This document shows positions 1 to 11,153 of a stretch of DNA of 64,000 bases, in pieces; position 1 is the stretch's first letter, and each line of letters begins with the position of its first letter. The stretch is from NCBI GenBank assembly GCA_958295665.1, contig OY282559.1, positions 260,592,245 through 260,656,244 on the forward strand, read 5' to 3'. Source of the stretch: Tipula vernalis. Its lineage: Eukaryota; Arthropoda; Insecta; Diptera; Tipulidae. A program made the translations under genes and the position numbers. The notes beneath the pieces were generated by a model that worked only from the letters and a program-made list of their open reading frames with translations, ran no database searches and was not told the DNA's origin.

Positions 1-395
1 TGGGGTTAAGTTGTGGTCGATTAGGATTTTGAGTTCGGTTTGAGTAGGGTTGAGCGAAGAGTTCAGTTGAGGGTTGAGTGAGAGGCACGGTTGGGAAATT
101 ATTTGAAGATTGGGTTGAAGGTTAGATCGAGTTGATTTGATTTGAGTTTGCGGACGGTGTTGATTTGAGGAACGAGTTGAGCGTTGAGTTCAGGGTTAAA
201 ATTTGGGGCGATTTAAGGTTGAGTTGAGGTTGGGTGAGCCGTTCAGTTGGAGACTTATTTGGGGTTGGCTTTCGTCGCTAGATTGAGTTGAGGTTGTGTA
301 GAAGTGTAATTTTTGGGGTTTGGGTTAGTTACTAAGCGGTTCAGTTGGGTTTTGATTTAGGAGTTGTGTTGGAGGTTAGATTGAATTGACTTAAA
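1..395 (+). repeat. Degenerate G-rich repeat (GGTTGAGTT-like)
   Basis: The stretch is built from imperfect short units such as GGTTGAGTT, GGTTGGG and GAGTTGAGG. G is strongly favoured over C on this strand. No open frame is credible. The complementary, C-rich version of the same motif family occurs at 32905-33275. The array continues beyond the left edge. Confidence 0.75.
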
Positions 396-552
396 AATAA
401 ATAAATATTAAATTTTATTGTTTTGAACCCTCGCCAATAAAATGTGGCGCGAATTCCGTTAAATCGGTAATCTTTAGTTAATTTTCTCTCTTTGAAGTTA
501 ACTCAAGCTCTGAAAAAATAGAAAACCATTGCTTGAAGAAGAACATATTAGC

Positions 553-882
553 ACTTAACACACCAATTATCGTAGTCGTACCCTTTGTCAAGCCAAAAAA
601 CAGTCAAGTTTTAGTACTTGTTTTGTAAACCCTAGACTACTGCTACGAAAAACATTATATGGCACTGATTTTTTACGACTAGAGAATTTCAAATGACTAC
701 TGACACAGATACCGCTCACTTCAAAATATATCGTGACAAGAAAAGTTATTTGTAATACCTTCAGTCGCAAAAAATCAGTGCAACATAATGTTTTTCATAA
801 TAGTAACAGAAGGTACATTAAAGCTTTAATTTTATTTGGCATGACCAAGGGCACTACTATCATAATTGGGGTGTTTTCGACT
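553..882. mobile_element. Foldback MITE (palindromic, about 330 bases)
   Basis: The left arm (about 555-690) and right arm (about 755-880) are imperfect inverted repeats. CACCAATTATCGTAGTCGTA on the left pairs with the reverse complement of the sequence near 845-876, and AAAAACATTATATGGCACTG near 639-660 pairs with the reverse complement near 780-800. There is no coding capacity. This is the structure of a non-autonomous DNA transposon; the superfamily and target duplication are not clear. Confidence 0.65.
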
Positions 883-3185
883 AAATGTGATTAACGGGTA
901 TTGGCGTATAATGCAGCCAAAATTGACGCTCTTAGTTTCATTTAGCCAATCAATCATTCTATTCTCAAAATTCTCTTCTAAATATATGTAGTCAACATTT
1001 GAGAGCTGTTTGAGACCTTCAGAAAAATTTGAGATGTGAAAGCATTAAAAATTAAGCAGAAATTATTTGCAATTTCACTTACGAAAAAATTTAACAATTA
1101 ATTTGTTAAAATTCTAATTATAATTTTTATTGAATAAAGGATTTAAAAATATTTTTAAAGCTGCGATTTCCATTTTGGTCACCAATTGTTTATTAAATGC
1201 AGAAACAGTGAAAAGATATCAACGAGTTGGATGGTTTCTAGGGTTGTAAATAAAAAGGCATATCTATTATGGTTGTAGTGTTTTTATTTTTGTAGAATAT
1301 TATGTCAATCAATAAATTATTGGTTTAGTAAACGTAAGCTCTAACGTATTTTTATGAAGATTTTAATTTTGTCATAATAAATAGAAATATCGTGTGGCAA
1401 GGGTTTAGTTTCCAATAAAGAAAAATACCAAAGAAATTTAGCAGCACAATTAATAAATGCGTATACCATATTTATAATAAGTATATTATAAACATAAAAA
1501 TGTATTTTTCAAGAAATGTAAGGCATTTTCACACTATTTAGTAAAACTTAAAACTACAAAATATAGTTACGCACGAGCGTGTATCTATCTGGGAATAAAA
1601 TTGAATTGTTTCTATCCAACTTTGAATATATTTGACGGATAATTACATCATTGTTGCGATGAATGAGAACAATAGCTTTGTATTTTTTTAATAACCTACT
1701 CTATAATTTCACTTTTCATACTGAATTAAGTAATTTATTTAACGATTAGTTTTTTGCTTGGTTGTTAGAGAGAGAACTGATCTATGTATAGTTTGTCACT
1801 TAAATTGTAAATATTATTGTGAACTTTTTTCTATATTATACAATTTATTAAAACCGGGAATATTTTACGGGTTCAAGGAAATTGAGGTCGCTTGAAATCA
1901 ATTTAAATGACTTCCTTTCTTACATGATTCATTGTAATTCAGTAAATTTACAACAAAATATTTTAAGCAAATTAAAACTGTACGCGAGCCATATCCGACA
2001 AATTTGAACACAAATTTAAAAACCTCTTTTTTATTATTGATTTACCTACGCCAAATTTAAGATGTGTAATTTGAAGACAATGTCTACTGCAAAGAATACA
2101 AACACCTAATTCAAATTAAATCAAGCTATGACGAAAGCAACGTATTAGTCTCTGTTTAAAAGAGCTGAAAGACCACCAATTTAAAACCCTCAGATTCGCC
2201 ACGTAGATAATGCAAGCAAAGAAGACGCTTGTGTCGATTAGAAGCAACCAGGATCTACTCCATTTAAAAAAAAAATGAAGTTAGTGATTGGATTATGTTT
2301 AATCGGTAAAAATCTACAATTTAACATACATGTGTCAACACAGTTCAATTCCTCCAAAAATAATTTAATTTGATTGATTTAGTATGTACGCTGGGTTCAC
2401 CGTACATCCTTTTACGAATAACAAAATCGAGGGGAAGCAAAGGTATGCTAGTAATAAAGAATTAACCAGATTCCGGACACCTAAGTAGTTGATATGTAGT
2501 TCGGTTTTGATAGTAATATATTTTTGTAAAATAGTTAGCACAAGACAACACCATTTCTAACTACAAGTTCAATTACAGCTTAAGTTCCCATATAGTTGAA
2601 TCAAGTTCTTCGAAATAATTTCTGAAATTCAAATCTTCATTAATTATTTAAATAACTAATCCTACTCTTAATTAATTAAGTTTAAATTTAAATTCAATTT
2701 TAACTTCCAGGAACAATTCATGCCCAGCACAACTCAACTCCTTATGTCCACAAACATTTGTTTTTATTGCTCTAAATACATTTAAAATTACATCAGTCCT
2801 AGCGATCCTAAAAATAAGTTAATAAACTAGATAGAAATAACTTCCAGGTGACACCTTTAAAATTTTAAACAATTAATTAACCGTTCAATCTACCTAACAA
2901 GATCCTTGCCAACTTAGATTTAATACAATAGTTCTATTCCTCCAAAAATAATGATTAAAAACTATACTTGGTGGAAAAACGATACAACTCCAAGCTTTAC
3001 TTAGTAACAAATTCGTTCTATTCCATTGGTAGTTACAAATCGCGCGATTTGTAGGGCACGAGCCCTTATATTTCTGTGTTTTTAGAAAAACTGATTAACA
3101 AAAACAGCCTATTCCAAAAAATTGTGAAAATTTTTATTTTTTATTTTAAAGGTACTTTACCGTAAAGCGATAGTTTACTGTCTTC
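883..3185. other. AT-rich stretch, nothing recognised
   Basis: About 2.3 kb of AT-rich sequence with no credible open frame, RNA gene or terminal repeats that I can see. It lies upstream of Spred and may be intergenic or 5' intron. Confidence 0.5.
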
Positions 3186-4130
3186 CCTCGAAAAAAAATG
3201 GAGGTATGGCCAACACACGACTTTCTTTTACGAACAGAGAATTTTGAGAAATTTTATTTTTCTTATTTTTTGGAAACATTTTGTATTAAGTAGTTTTTTG
3301 TAAACCTTTTACTTTTTAAGATATTTGCAAAATAAATTTTCTGGGCCAAGTGAGTGGCCACTTCCGGTTAGCCGATTTGGAGTAAAATTCACTGGAACCA
3401 CTCAATTTATCAAAAAAGCTTAAATCTGAAGTTTCAGTTCAATTGGTTGAACTATCTGGGCTGTAGAGAGGACACAGACTGACACCATTTCGAAACCCAT
3501 TTTTTCAGACTAAGGTTGAGGTCCCAACAGATAAATCTCTAAAAACTCAAGGTCCAAAATTTTCAAGATTAATATACTGTTACATTTTTGCCTTAAGTTC
3601 GTATCACTGGATTGTGAATAATACAAAATCAATTTAATTTATCTCCAACGAATTTATTTATTTCACAAAATTTATTTCAACACAGTTTATCAATAAAAAT
3701 TCACAAAATAACTTTATATAAATTATTCTCAAATTTTACTGATCACTTTTACTTTTTATTTGACACTAAAACACTTTTTAAATCACTTTTTAATTCCTTT
3801 TAATCTTTACACTGTCACTTACCAAATATTACTAAAATCTTACAAGTTTACTCTATCGCGTTCGAAATTCTAATAATCCAATTCGATCTTGTTCGCCTTT
3901 ATAAATACACAAACCAAACTTCTCGAAAGCTCATGATTTTTCTAGTTAGAATAGCGTAGAAACATTACGTAACAATTTTTATCATGGAAAATTCCATTTA
4001 GTACAGTAAAACATTGAGCTATTAGTTTTAATTATTCTATTACACACTAGGTGTCACCGTCACAATACTTTATTTTACTTACGTAAAAGAAAGTAATAGA
4101 ATCGGTCCTTTTATTCAAATAAACGGAATA
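3186..4130 (-). repeat. Dispersed repeat, copy 1, split by a solo LTR
   Basis: 3186-3573 plus 4069 to about 4130 matches, in reverse orientation, the sequence at 45690-46180 and partly 46750-47010. Shared landmarks are the AAAATTTTGGACCTTGAG segment, the TTTACTCCAAAT block, AACCGGAAATGGCCA, and the TTGGCCACA block near one end. It has no coding capacity. A solo LTR (3578-4064) interrupts it; the sister copy at 45690 is uninterrupted there, which shows the pre-insertion state. Confidence 0.7.
3578..4064. mobile_element. Solo LTR of the SAP-gag LTR family
   Basis: 487 bases beginning TGTTAC and ending GTCACA, flanked by the 4-base target duplication ATAC (3574-3577 and 4065-4068). It is similar throughout to the LTRs at 54689-55185, 58708-59147, 59152-59630 and 61516-61786. 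No internal region is attached, so it is the product of LTR-LTR recombination. Confidence 0.9.
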
Positions 4131-4169
4131 TACTAGTACTTTTATTTATATAAAGGGACCAATTTTTTT

Positions 4170-4860
4170 TGTTTTTATTTTAAATAATCCAGAGCAAACT
4201 TAATGAAGGACTGAAATTTATATCTGAAGTATCAAACTGCATTAAATTATCTGGATGTTAATACTTCAAATTTATGGAGTCCAAGAGGATGATAGATGAA
4301 TATAGATTGACCGACACGACAAAAATGTTAAAAGTGCTGTGGGACCGAAGAGCCAAGTGAACCCTCAATTTGTAAAGAATCCGCTGAGACAGGACCTTCG
4401 CGTAAAATTTTTGTTTATGTTTAAAATAATTGTTTACAGTTAATTTATTATTTTATAGTTTTTAAATGCAAAAACATGTTGTGAACTGTTGTGATTAACA
4501 ATTATTAATTCCTATGCCGAGAGAAATTGTTGTCGCAGAGCCTATTGTATAAATAAAAGCCCTCACTATGGACTGTATTTTTTACTAAGCTTAAAATAAG
4601 GTACATACAATTTTTTCTTTACTATGAAACTATATGGGAAAACGATTATTTTCATTTACAATTTTAGTTTATTAGAACTACATATGAGCTTTTGTTTTGT
4701 TCTTATTCGAAAATATTCATGAAACATGTAATTTTATTTGATTGAAAAATCGAGTCATGAAAATATTTATTTCTTAGTGAAAGTCGTCTTCAAAAATATA
4801 TTGTTGTTTTTGTAATTTACGTCATAAACTCATAACTCGAAATTTATAAACAATATAATA
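4170..4860. other. AT-rich stretch, nothing recognised
   Basis: No open frame, repeat structure or RNA gene that I can support. Confidence 0.5.
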
Positions 4861-5697
4861 ACAAAGCATTCCTATATATACAAGCCGTCAGGTTCAGACC
4901 AATTTTAAAAGAAGCTTAATTTAAGGGGATACATTGTACGATTCCCCATAAGAACCCATCTCAAATTGAACATTTTTGATTAAAATTTTATGAATGAAAA
5001 ATACTCGTAACAGAAAATATTTTTAGGTTTATATTTAAATCAAACCTTTGAGTATAACATATTTTAAAACCAATAACTTAAATTTAGTAATTTTATTAAT
5101 ATAATTAAAATAAAATTGTACAAATTTACTTTTTCTTTGTAAGCCTATGTGAAAAATACAGTATAAAATTATAAAAACGAAATCAATGACGTAAGATCCT
5201 ACTTTCTATTTATCAAAGACTTTAAAATACAATATACTAGAAATAAACAAACTACGCACAACCACTTTTTAACAACAATAAAATCTAAATGGTTTGCTTA
5301 CGTGAAAGAAAAAAAAGTTTGTTTCTCCTCTTTAGTTTAACCTCTTTGCTATTTATCGACATTTTTCTATAAAAAAAAATGAACGAAAGGTGTGACGTCA
5401 TGAGGTGTAAGGATGTGTTTGTAAATAAAGTGGTTTTAGTAAAACATTAATTAAATATCTATAAACAAGATTTTATTAATTGATTTTCAAATCCTATATT
5501 TATCAATTCTTCTTCTTGATAACGTAGAATCAAAATTCGTTTTTGTAAGATTTTTGATTTATGAAAAACGATATTAAAAAATATAACTTTTCATATGATT
5601 TGTATGAAAAATTCATTTTTTTGTTTTTGTCTTTGTATCCCGCTTATATTAAGTTCGAATTTTATCCTGACGGCTTGTATATCTAGGAATGCTTTAA
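4861..5697. mobile_element. Non-autonomous DNA transposon with about 70-base inverted ends
   Basis: The left end (AAAGCATTCCTATATATACA, then AGCCGTCAGG) is inverted at 5630-5697 (CCTGACGGCTTG, then TATATCTAGGAATGCTTT). Weaker pairing continues inward through GGATAC. The interior of about 700 bases is AT-rich with no transposase frame. This is a MITE-like deletion derivative; the family is not recognised. Confidence 0.65.
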
Positions 5698-7012
5698 CAA
5701 TAATCATCTCTTTCATTAACTCCATTCAAATTTGAATTTGAATATCTTTCCATTGTTATTTAGAATTTGCGAAGCATGCTAGATTGTTTTAATTTTTTGT
5801 TTCCTTTACACTCATTGTGTTGATTTAATTTTTTATGTTTGGCTCTTTTTGAATTTTTTAATTTCGTTTGTTGAGCGAAGACGTGTTGTCTTTTTTCTTA
5901 CCATTGCTTTTAGATGTGGATAATTCATGACGTCATTAAATTGAATTTTCTCTTGTTGTAGAATGTTTTTTAATTTAATTTTCTTTATTTTCTTTTGATT
6001 ATTGCTGGAAAATAGGGAAATTTAAGAACCTGTGTTTTAAATGAGTAAGACATTGAGTTATTTTTTAGCGATTTCAGAAAAAATTATTTAACTGGGTTTA
6101 ACTTTTTATTCATGTTTTATCGTCAATCGAAATCGCGTTTTCTCTTACAACCTCTATGAAATAAATTTTTTTTAAGTATTTCTATGTCTATTATATAAAG
6201 TTTATTTTTCACATGCCGGCTCTATTTACATCAAGATGGTTCTGGTTGTCGTAAATTTTTCAAGGAAATACGCTTATTGTGACAATTATATAAAAGCTTA
6301 AAAACAAATTGTTTTTTCGGAACAGTGTGTTTTGGTCTGCTTGTATCTTAGTACAGTTTCGCAACACTGCAAAAGCGCTTAAGTTTACGGGTCAGTCATT
6401 AGGGTCAGTTTACTAGCCTTTTATCTATTCTCTTGATTTACAAACATTCATAAAACACACACGGTCTGTGTTCTCGTGTTCATGGCTAAATTCACAACAG
6501 CTTAACTCTGCTAGTTTAATTTTTTAAATGTAGCTACCTAGGGCTTATTTTTAGTTATTCGGCTAGTCTTTTCTCAATATTTGGAAGGAAATTGAAAGTA
6601 GTCCTGCCATCCAAAAAGTTACTTCATTTATCTTGCCGTTTTGCCGTATGATTTCCTTGTCTGATGTCTGGTTTTAAGTCGCTACCAGAAAGTTCTATGC
6701 CTACATATGTGACGTCTTGCCTTTTCAAATTTTACAGTAGTAATATATCAATCGGAATAACGCTAAGATACACAGCAGTCAATGTTGTATTCCAAGTAGT
6801 ATTTTGTAGTATTTCCCTTTAAGCGCTTACTAGTGACCGTCCCTTTAAAGGCCCAGTTTGCTGATTTTTATTTTCTCTTTATTCAAAGTAATGATATATG
6901 TATATAAAAGAAGGTGGTTGTCAGGCAAGCGCCAAAATAAATTAATGTAACATTGTTTCGGCATCGTTTGAGCGATTGACGTCCTATTAAAAGTCAAATA
7001 AAAGAAAACTTA
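5698..7012. other. AT-rich stretch, nothing recognised
   Basis: No credible gene or repeat structure. The isolated TGACGTCA palindromes at about 5394 and 5930 have no supporting promoter context. Confidence 0.45.
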
Positions 7013-7382
7013 CCGAGCAAACGGCGTAGTGGTTAAAGCTGCGGCAGTTGGATCGGGGGGTACCGGGTTCGCACCCCTATAGGGGCGGGGTGCAAAAGGG
7101 ATTTTTCATCATCTGATTACGATCGGTGATAAAGATGAACACATCTATGACCCCCTGTTGAGAGTGCAGAAGGCCGACCCACCTTTCATGTCAGCACTAT
7201 AGGTTGGCATGAAGCAATGCAATATAATGTGCAGGTGGTTTATACAGAAACGGGTCTATAGCCGTTCGTCCTCGATTTGGCTTAACTGCGTAAGGTAGGA
7301 CGGTAAAAGTGAACTGCGAAAGAGTTGGGAGTGCCTAGAGCCCCAGAACAGATTGCAGAGTTTCAAAGAGGAAAAAAAAACT
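7013..7382 (+). mobile_element. tRNA-derived SINE
   Basis: A GC-richer island of about 370 bases with an internal RNA polymerase III promoter. There is an A-box-like CGGCGTAGTGGTTAAAGC at about 7022-7039 and a B box GGGTTCGCACCCC at 7065-7077, spaced as in a tRNA gene. The head does not complete a tRNA cloverleaf: the 3' half runs on into about 290 bases of unrelated body and ends in an A-run at 7372-7380. This is the organisation of a SINE copy mobilised by LINE machinery. The target duplication is not clear. Confidence 0.8.
7065..7077 (+). promoter_or_regulatory. Pol III B box of the SINE
   Basis: GGGTTCGCACCCC matches the B-box consensus GGTTCGANNCC and sits about 30 bases after the A box. 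Confidence 0.75.
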
Positions 7383-8263
7383 AAATAAAATATATCATAT
7401 ATGGCATAATGATACTTAAGAAAAATTAGAACCTAAAGATTAGGCCTGTTAAAAATATTTCACATACATTTTACGAATATGTGGCCGGCTGCGATTTCAA
7501 TGTAATTCACATGCAATATTTTCTGACATTTGCACTTTACGAATCCCATGAAGCAAAATATTGCACAACAAATATTGCATGCAAATCGCATAGTGTAAAT
7601 TAACGGGACATAAGGAACATGTCAACATGAAACAAATGCCACAAAATACGGTTATTTCATTCCTGTGCCAAAACCTTTCTAATTTGATTTCCAAGCCAAG
7701 TTACATTTTTTTAACTTTCAATTATTTATATCAGGTTAATTTATTTTGAAACTGACGTATAATCCCAAAAATTGAAAAAAAGATACATTTAAAAGTTACA
7801 CAACATGAGCCAGTAATGAACGTTGTAATGAACGTTTTTTTGTTTTGATTTTTTCTTGTGTAAAAATCGTAATGTTACTACGGAAAATAGACCCAAAACT
7901 GCACTACAAACCAAAGGAAGCTGTCTCAAAATTGCGGTGTCGTTTAAACATTTTAGCGAAGATAAAGAAGAGAGAGAGAGAGAGAAAATCAATCGGAGAA
8001 GGTATGGAAGTTCCTGCATAATTGTCGCACTATTTTCATATTAGTACTAGCTGCATTTCTTGACGTTTGATTTGATCCGGATCTAATCAAGTTTCATGAA
8101 ACAAAAAAGAAATTCAAAGATACTCGGATCAAAAAACAAAAATTGGTTCACTTTTTGTTGTTGTTTTCAATGTAAACTTTCATCTGATCCAGAGCACTAT
8201 GCGATTGTTTTGACTAAATTTCGACTTTTAATTTCTAGAACACATTACACTTTTTACCGCCAG
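7383..8263. other. AT-rich stretch, nothing recognised
   Basis: A short GA-run (about 7968-7986) is the only notable feature. The small frames here overlap on both strands and match nothing I know. Confidence 0.45.
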
Positions 8264-9539
8264 CTGGGTATCGATTTTGGTCGCAAAATGAGGATTGAGG
8301 ATTGAGAATTTTGTATATGTACACGGCGTATAATATACATTTTGCTATTGTGTGCCGTCAAATATTTTTATTGGATTAGTGTGTTTTCTCATGATAGTAA
8401 GTATCAAAAATAAGCTAAGCGGGTGAAATCGGTTCAACTTTTTGTTGCTTCCGTTCGCCTTGAGTTATTTTTCCCTATCTTTTAACATGAGGAATTCATG
8501 TTTTTCTATCTATTGTTGTTGTAAACGAGACATTCATTTTACTTTGTTAACAAAAATCCTAAACAATATACGCAATCAAAAAAATTGCTCGTGATCTTCA
8601 ATATAAAAACCAAAAAGCAGCATAAATAAATGGTTTTTAATCTATACATTCTTCGTCGGCCACATTCATAATATTTTTAACTTTTTTTTTTTTGAGTTAT
8701 GTGAGAATAAACATTTGAAAAATAAAAAAAAAACAATTCAGTGTTATCTCATGCGTACGAAAGGAATGTTGTACATATTTTTATTACCAGTAGTTTTCTG
8801 TAAAATTTAAAACTAATAAAATGGTAAATTGAATAATGATTTAAAGATAAACAAAAATTAGCTAAAAATGGAAAATAAGTCAGAAAAATATTTATAAACT
8901 ATAATTTTATTAATAATTTTAAATGATGAAAAGACACACGACGTACATCCTTCCTCTCCTGCGTTTGAATTAACACTAAGTCAAAATAACTAATTTACTT
9001 GTTATATTTTCCACATTATATTTTATATCCCTCTTTTTCGTATCATTTTATCTCTCTTATTTGCATCATGTTAAACAAAAAACAAAAAAAACGCCCATCA
9101 TTTTTTTAGTTTTTTGTTTAACATCGAATAAGAGGGATAATGTGAAAAATATAAGTAAATTAGTGCTTTTGGGATGGGCAAGCAGGATGTACGTCGTATG
9201 TCTTTTCATCATTTAAAATTATTAATAAAATTATAGTTTATAAATATTTTTCTGACTTATTTTCCATTTTTAGCTAATTTTGATTTATCTTTAAATCATT
9301 ATTCAATTTACCATTTTATTAGTTTTAAATTTTACAGAAAATTACAGGAAATAAAAATATGTACAACATTTCTTTCGTACGCATGAGATAACACTGAATT
9401 GTTTTTTTTATTTTTCAAATGTTTATTCTCTGTTTTTCTCTATTCTTTGGACACCAAACCAATACAATTTTTACCAATACTATTGCATTCCGGTAATTCT
9501 CAACTCAATCCTCAAATTGCGACCAAAATCGCTACCCAG
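8264..9539 (+). mobile_element. Foldback transposon, copy A
   Basis: A 1.28-kb element whose outer ends are inverted repeats (TGGGTATCGATTTTGGTCGC at the left; the complement, ending CTACCC, at the right), followed on both sides by GAGGATTGAG motifs. From about 8700 to 9430 the element is one long palindrome with almost no loop, centred near 9105; for example AATGATGAAAAGACACACGA at 8921 is mirrored at about 9196-9220. There is no transposase. A second copy lies inverted at 30141-31402. The structure is like foldback elements; the family name is unknown. Confidence 0.85.
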
Positions 9540-10757
9540 GTGAACGAAAAGTCTCCTCGCGAGGTTAGTTTTCAATTTGACAGACTTACAACAACAATTG
9601 GCGATTGGAAAACTGCAAAATGTGATATTTATCGGAATTAAATTAAACCCTACGCTCTGCATGCAAAATCATGACAGTCCAATCGGCAATTGAAATCTTT
9701 CAATTGAAATTTAATTGTTCTCAAAAATAATATTCCTATTGTTGCCATTTATAGAGAGGGAGTACTTGGATTAATATGCATTCTGTAAAATTTAAATTTG
9801 CACAAGTATTTTGTGGAATGCTAATGATTAATGAATTTAATTTGTCTACCATTATTGGTAATTATATTTAACGCAATTGATGTACAAAATAAATATTTTA
9901 TCAAAATATGGTGTAAATTACAGAACAAGCCTCCTGTTCCATAAAGGTTTTTATCTAAATATTTATTTGCACTCGGTCTTCATATGGCGAAATGTATTAA
10001 AAACGAAAAAAAAATTGAATTCGTTAGTAATGGATGTATTAAACATCAAACGAGGTGAAGGTCCGTACCAAATTTATATAGATACTACTGGAAGTTAGGA
10101 CGTCATAACTTCGACATGGATCCGGTAATAAATCCGGTATTTCCAAATTGAAACGCCATAGATTTAAAGGTTATGCTGTTTGGTTGGTTGCCGGCAAAAC
10201 CTCTTGACAAATGGAAATTTCATCCAAAAATAGAAAATGAAAAATCATGTACGCTATGTCTCAAGAAACCTATAAACCCATATTCCAGAATTATGCGTAC
10301 TGCCTGCATCCTTGGCACAAAAGGTGCAGTTACAGAATTGAGATGTTATTCACAGAAAGAAATAGGGTAACCGCAGCAAAGTTGTTATCTAACTACATAG
10401 TTAAGTTAATAAAAAGCATCATTCTCACATTACATAGTCTTGGATTATGTTAGTTATTAGTCTGTTAGTTGTGGTTAAGTATAAATTGATAAAGAATATT
10501 ATTGTAGTATTCCTCAACACTCAACAACTAGAGTATTTTATTTCAATAAATAATCTTGGGTCATCTCATCCTTTGCTGTCGTATTAAAAATATAATATAC
10601 TTTTTCAGTATAGTCGCATCTAACTACCCTAAGCATTCATTCATTCTATCTTATTTTTATATTTCTATCTTTAATTAACTATTTCTTTTTCTATTTTTTA
10701 ACGTTCAAAAAATATTCAAACACAAAACTAAAATTTTATCAAAAACCCATTTGTATA
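9540..10757. other. Unassigned stretch with weak open frames
   Basis: Small + frames near 9877-10098 and 10173-10453 overlap one another and match nothing I recognise. 10440-10600 has AATAAA and LTR-like composition, but no partner copy is visible in the window. Confidence 0.35.
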
Positions 10758-11153
10758 CAGGGTGTCCCAGAAGCGTAGGATCAAATTAAGTATGGTGATA
10801 GGGGAGGTCATTTCTAACCAAAATACCAACCTTTATTACCTTGAGCGGAGTGTACCTTTCCAATAACATCAAATAAAAACAATGGTTTTATGGTCTTTTT
10901 GTTTCCTAAAAATTTTAGTTGATTTTTAAGTGACGCTGACGGAAAAACAATCTACTATAGAAAGTTGACCAATTATCAGAGAAACTTGCGTAACTAGTGC
11001 AAATTATAAAATGGTATCATGCATGGGGGTATTCAAAACAAAATGTTTTTATCAATTTTTTTACAAGGTTAGGTTAGGTTGGAGTGGCTGCTTACGCACA
11101 CTTAGACCGGTGACGGTCCATTGTGATACCACAGGATGTATCTCCTTTTACCC

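Noticed and set aside
5390..5402. CRE-like palindrome TGACGTCA, also near 5930
   Set aside because: Eight-base palindromes occur by chance at this scale, and no promoter or gene is nearby.
7013..7085. tRNA gene
   Set aside because: A and B boxes are present, but the acceptor stem does not close and the sequence runs on to an A-tailed body, so a SINE fits better.
9399..9641. 80-residue open frame on +, with a similar 92-residue frame at 29997-30275 on -
   Set aside because: Both lie over the right arm of the foldback element and read through its end into unrelated flanks; the shared part is repeat sequence, not a gene.
11067..11082. Telomere or interstitial telomeric array
   Set aside because: Only two TTAGG units, positioned exactly at a LINE 3' end inside its target duplication.
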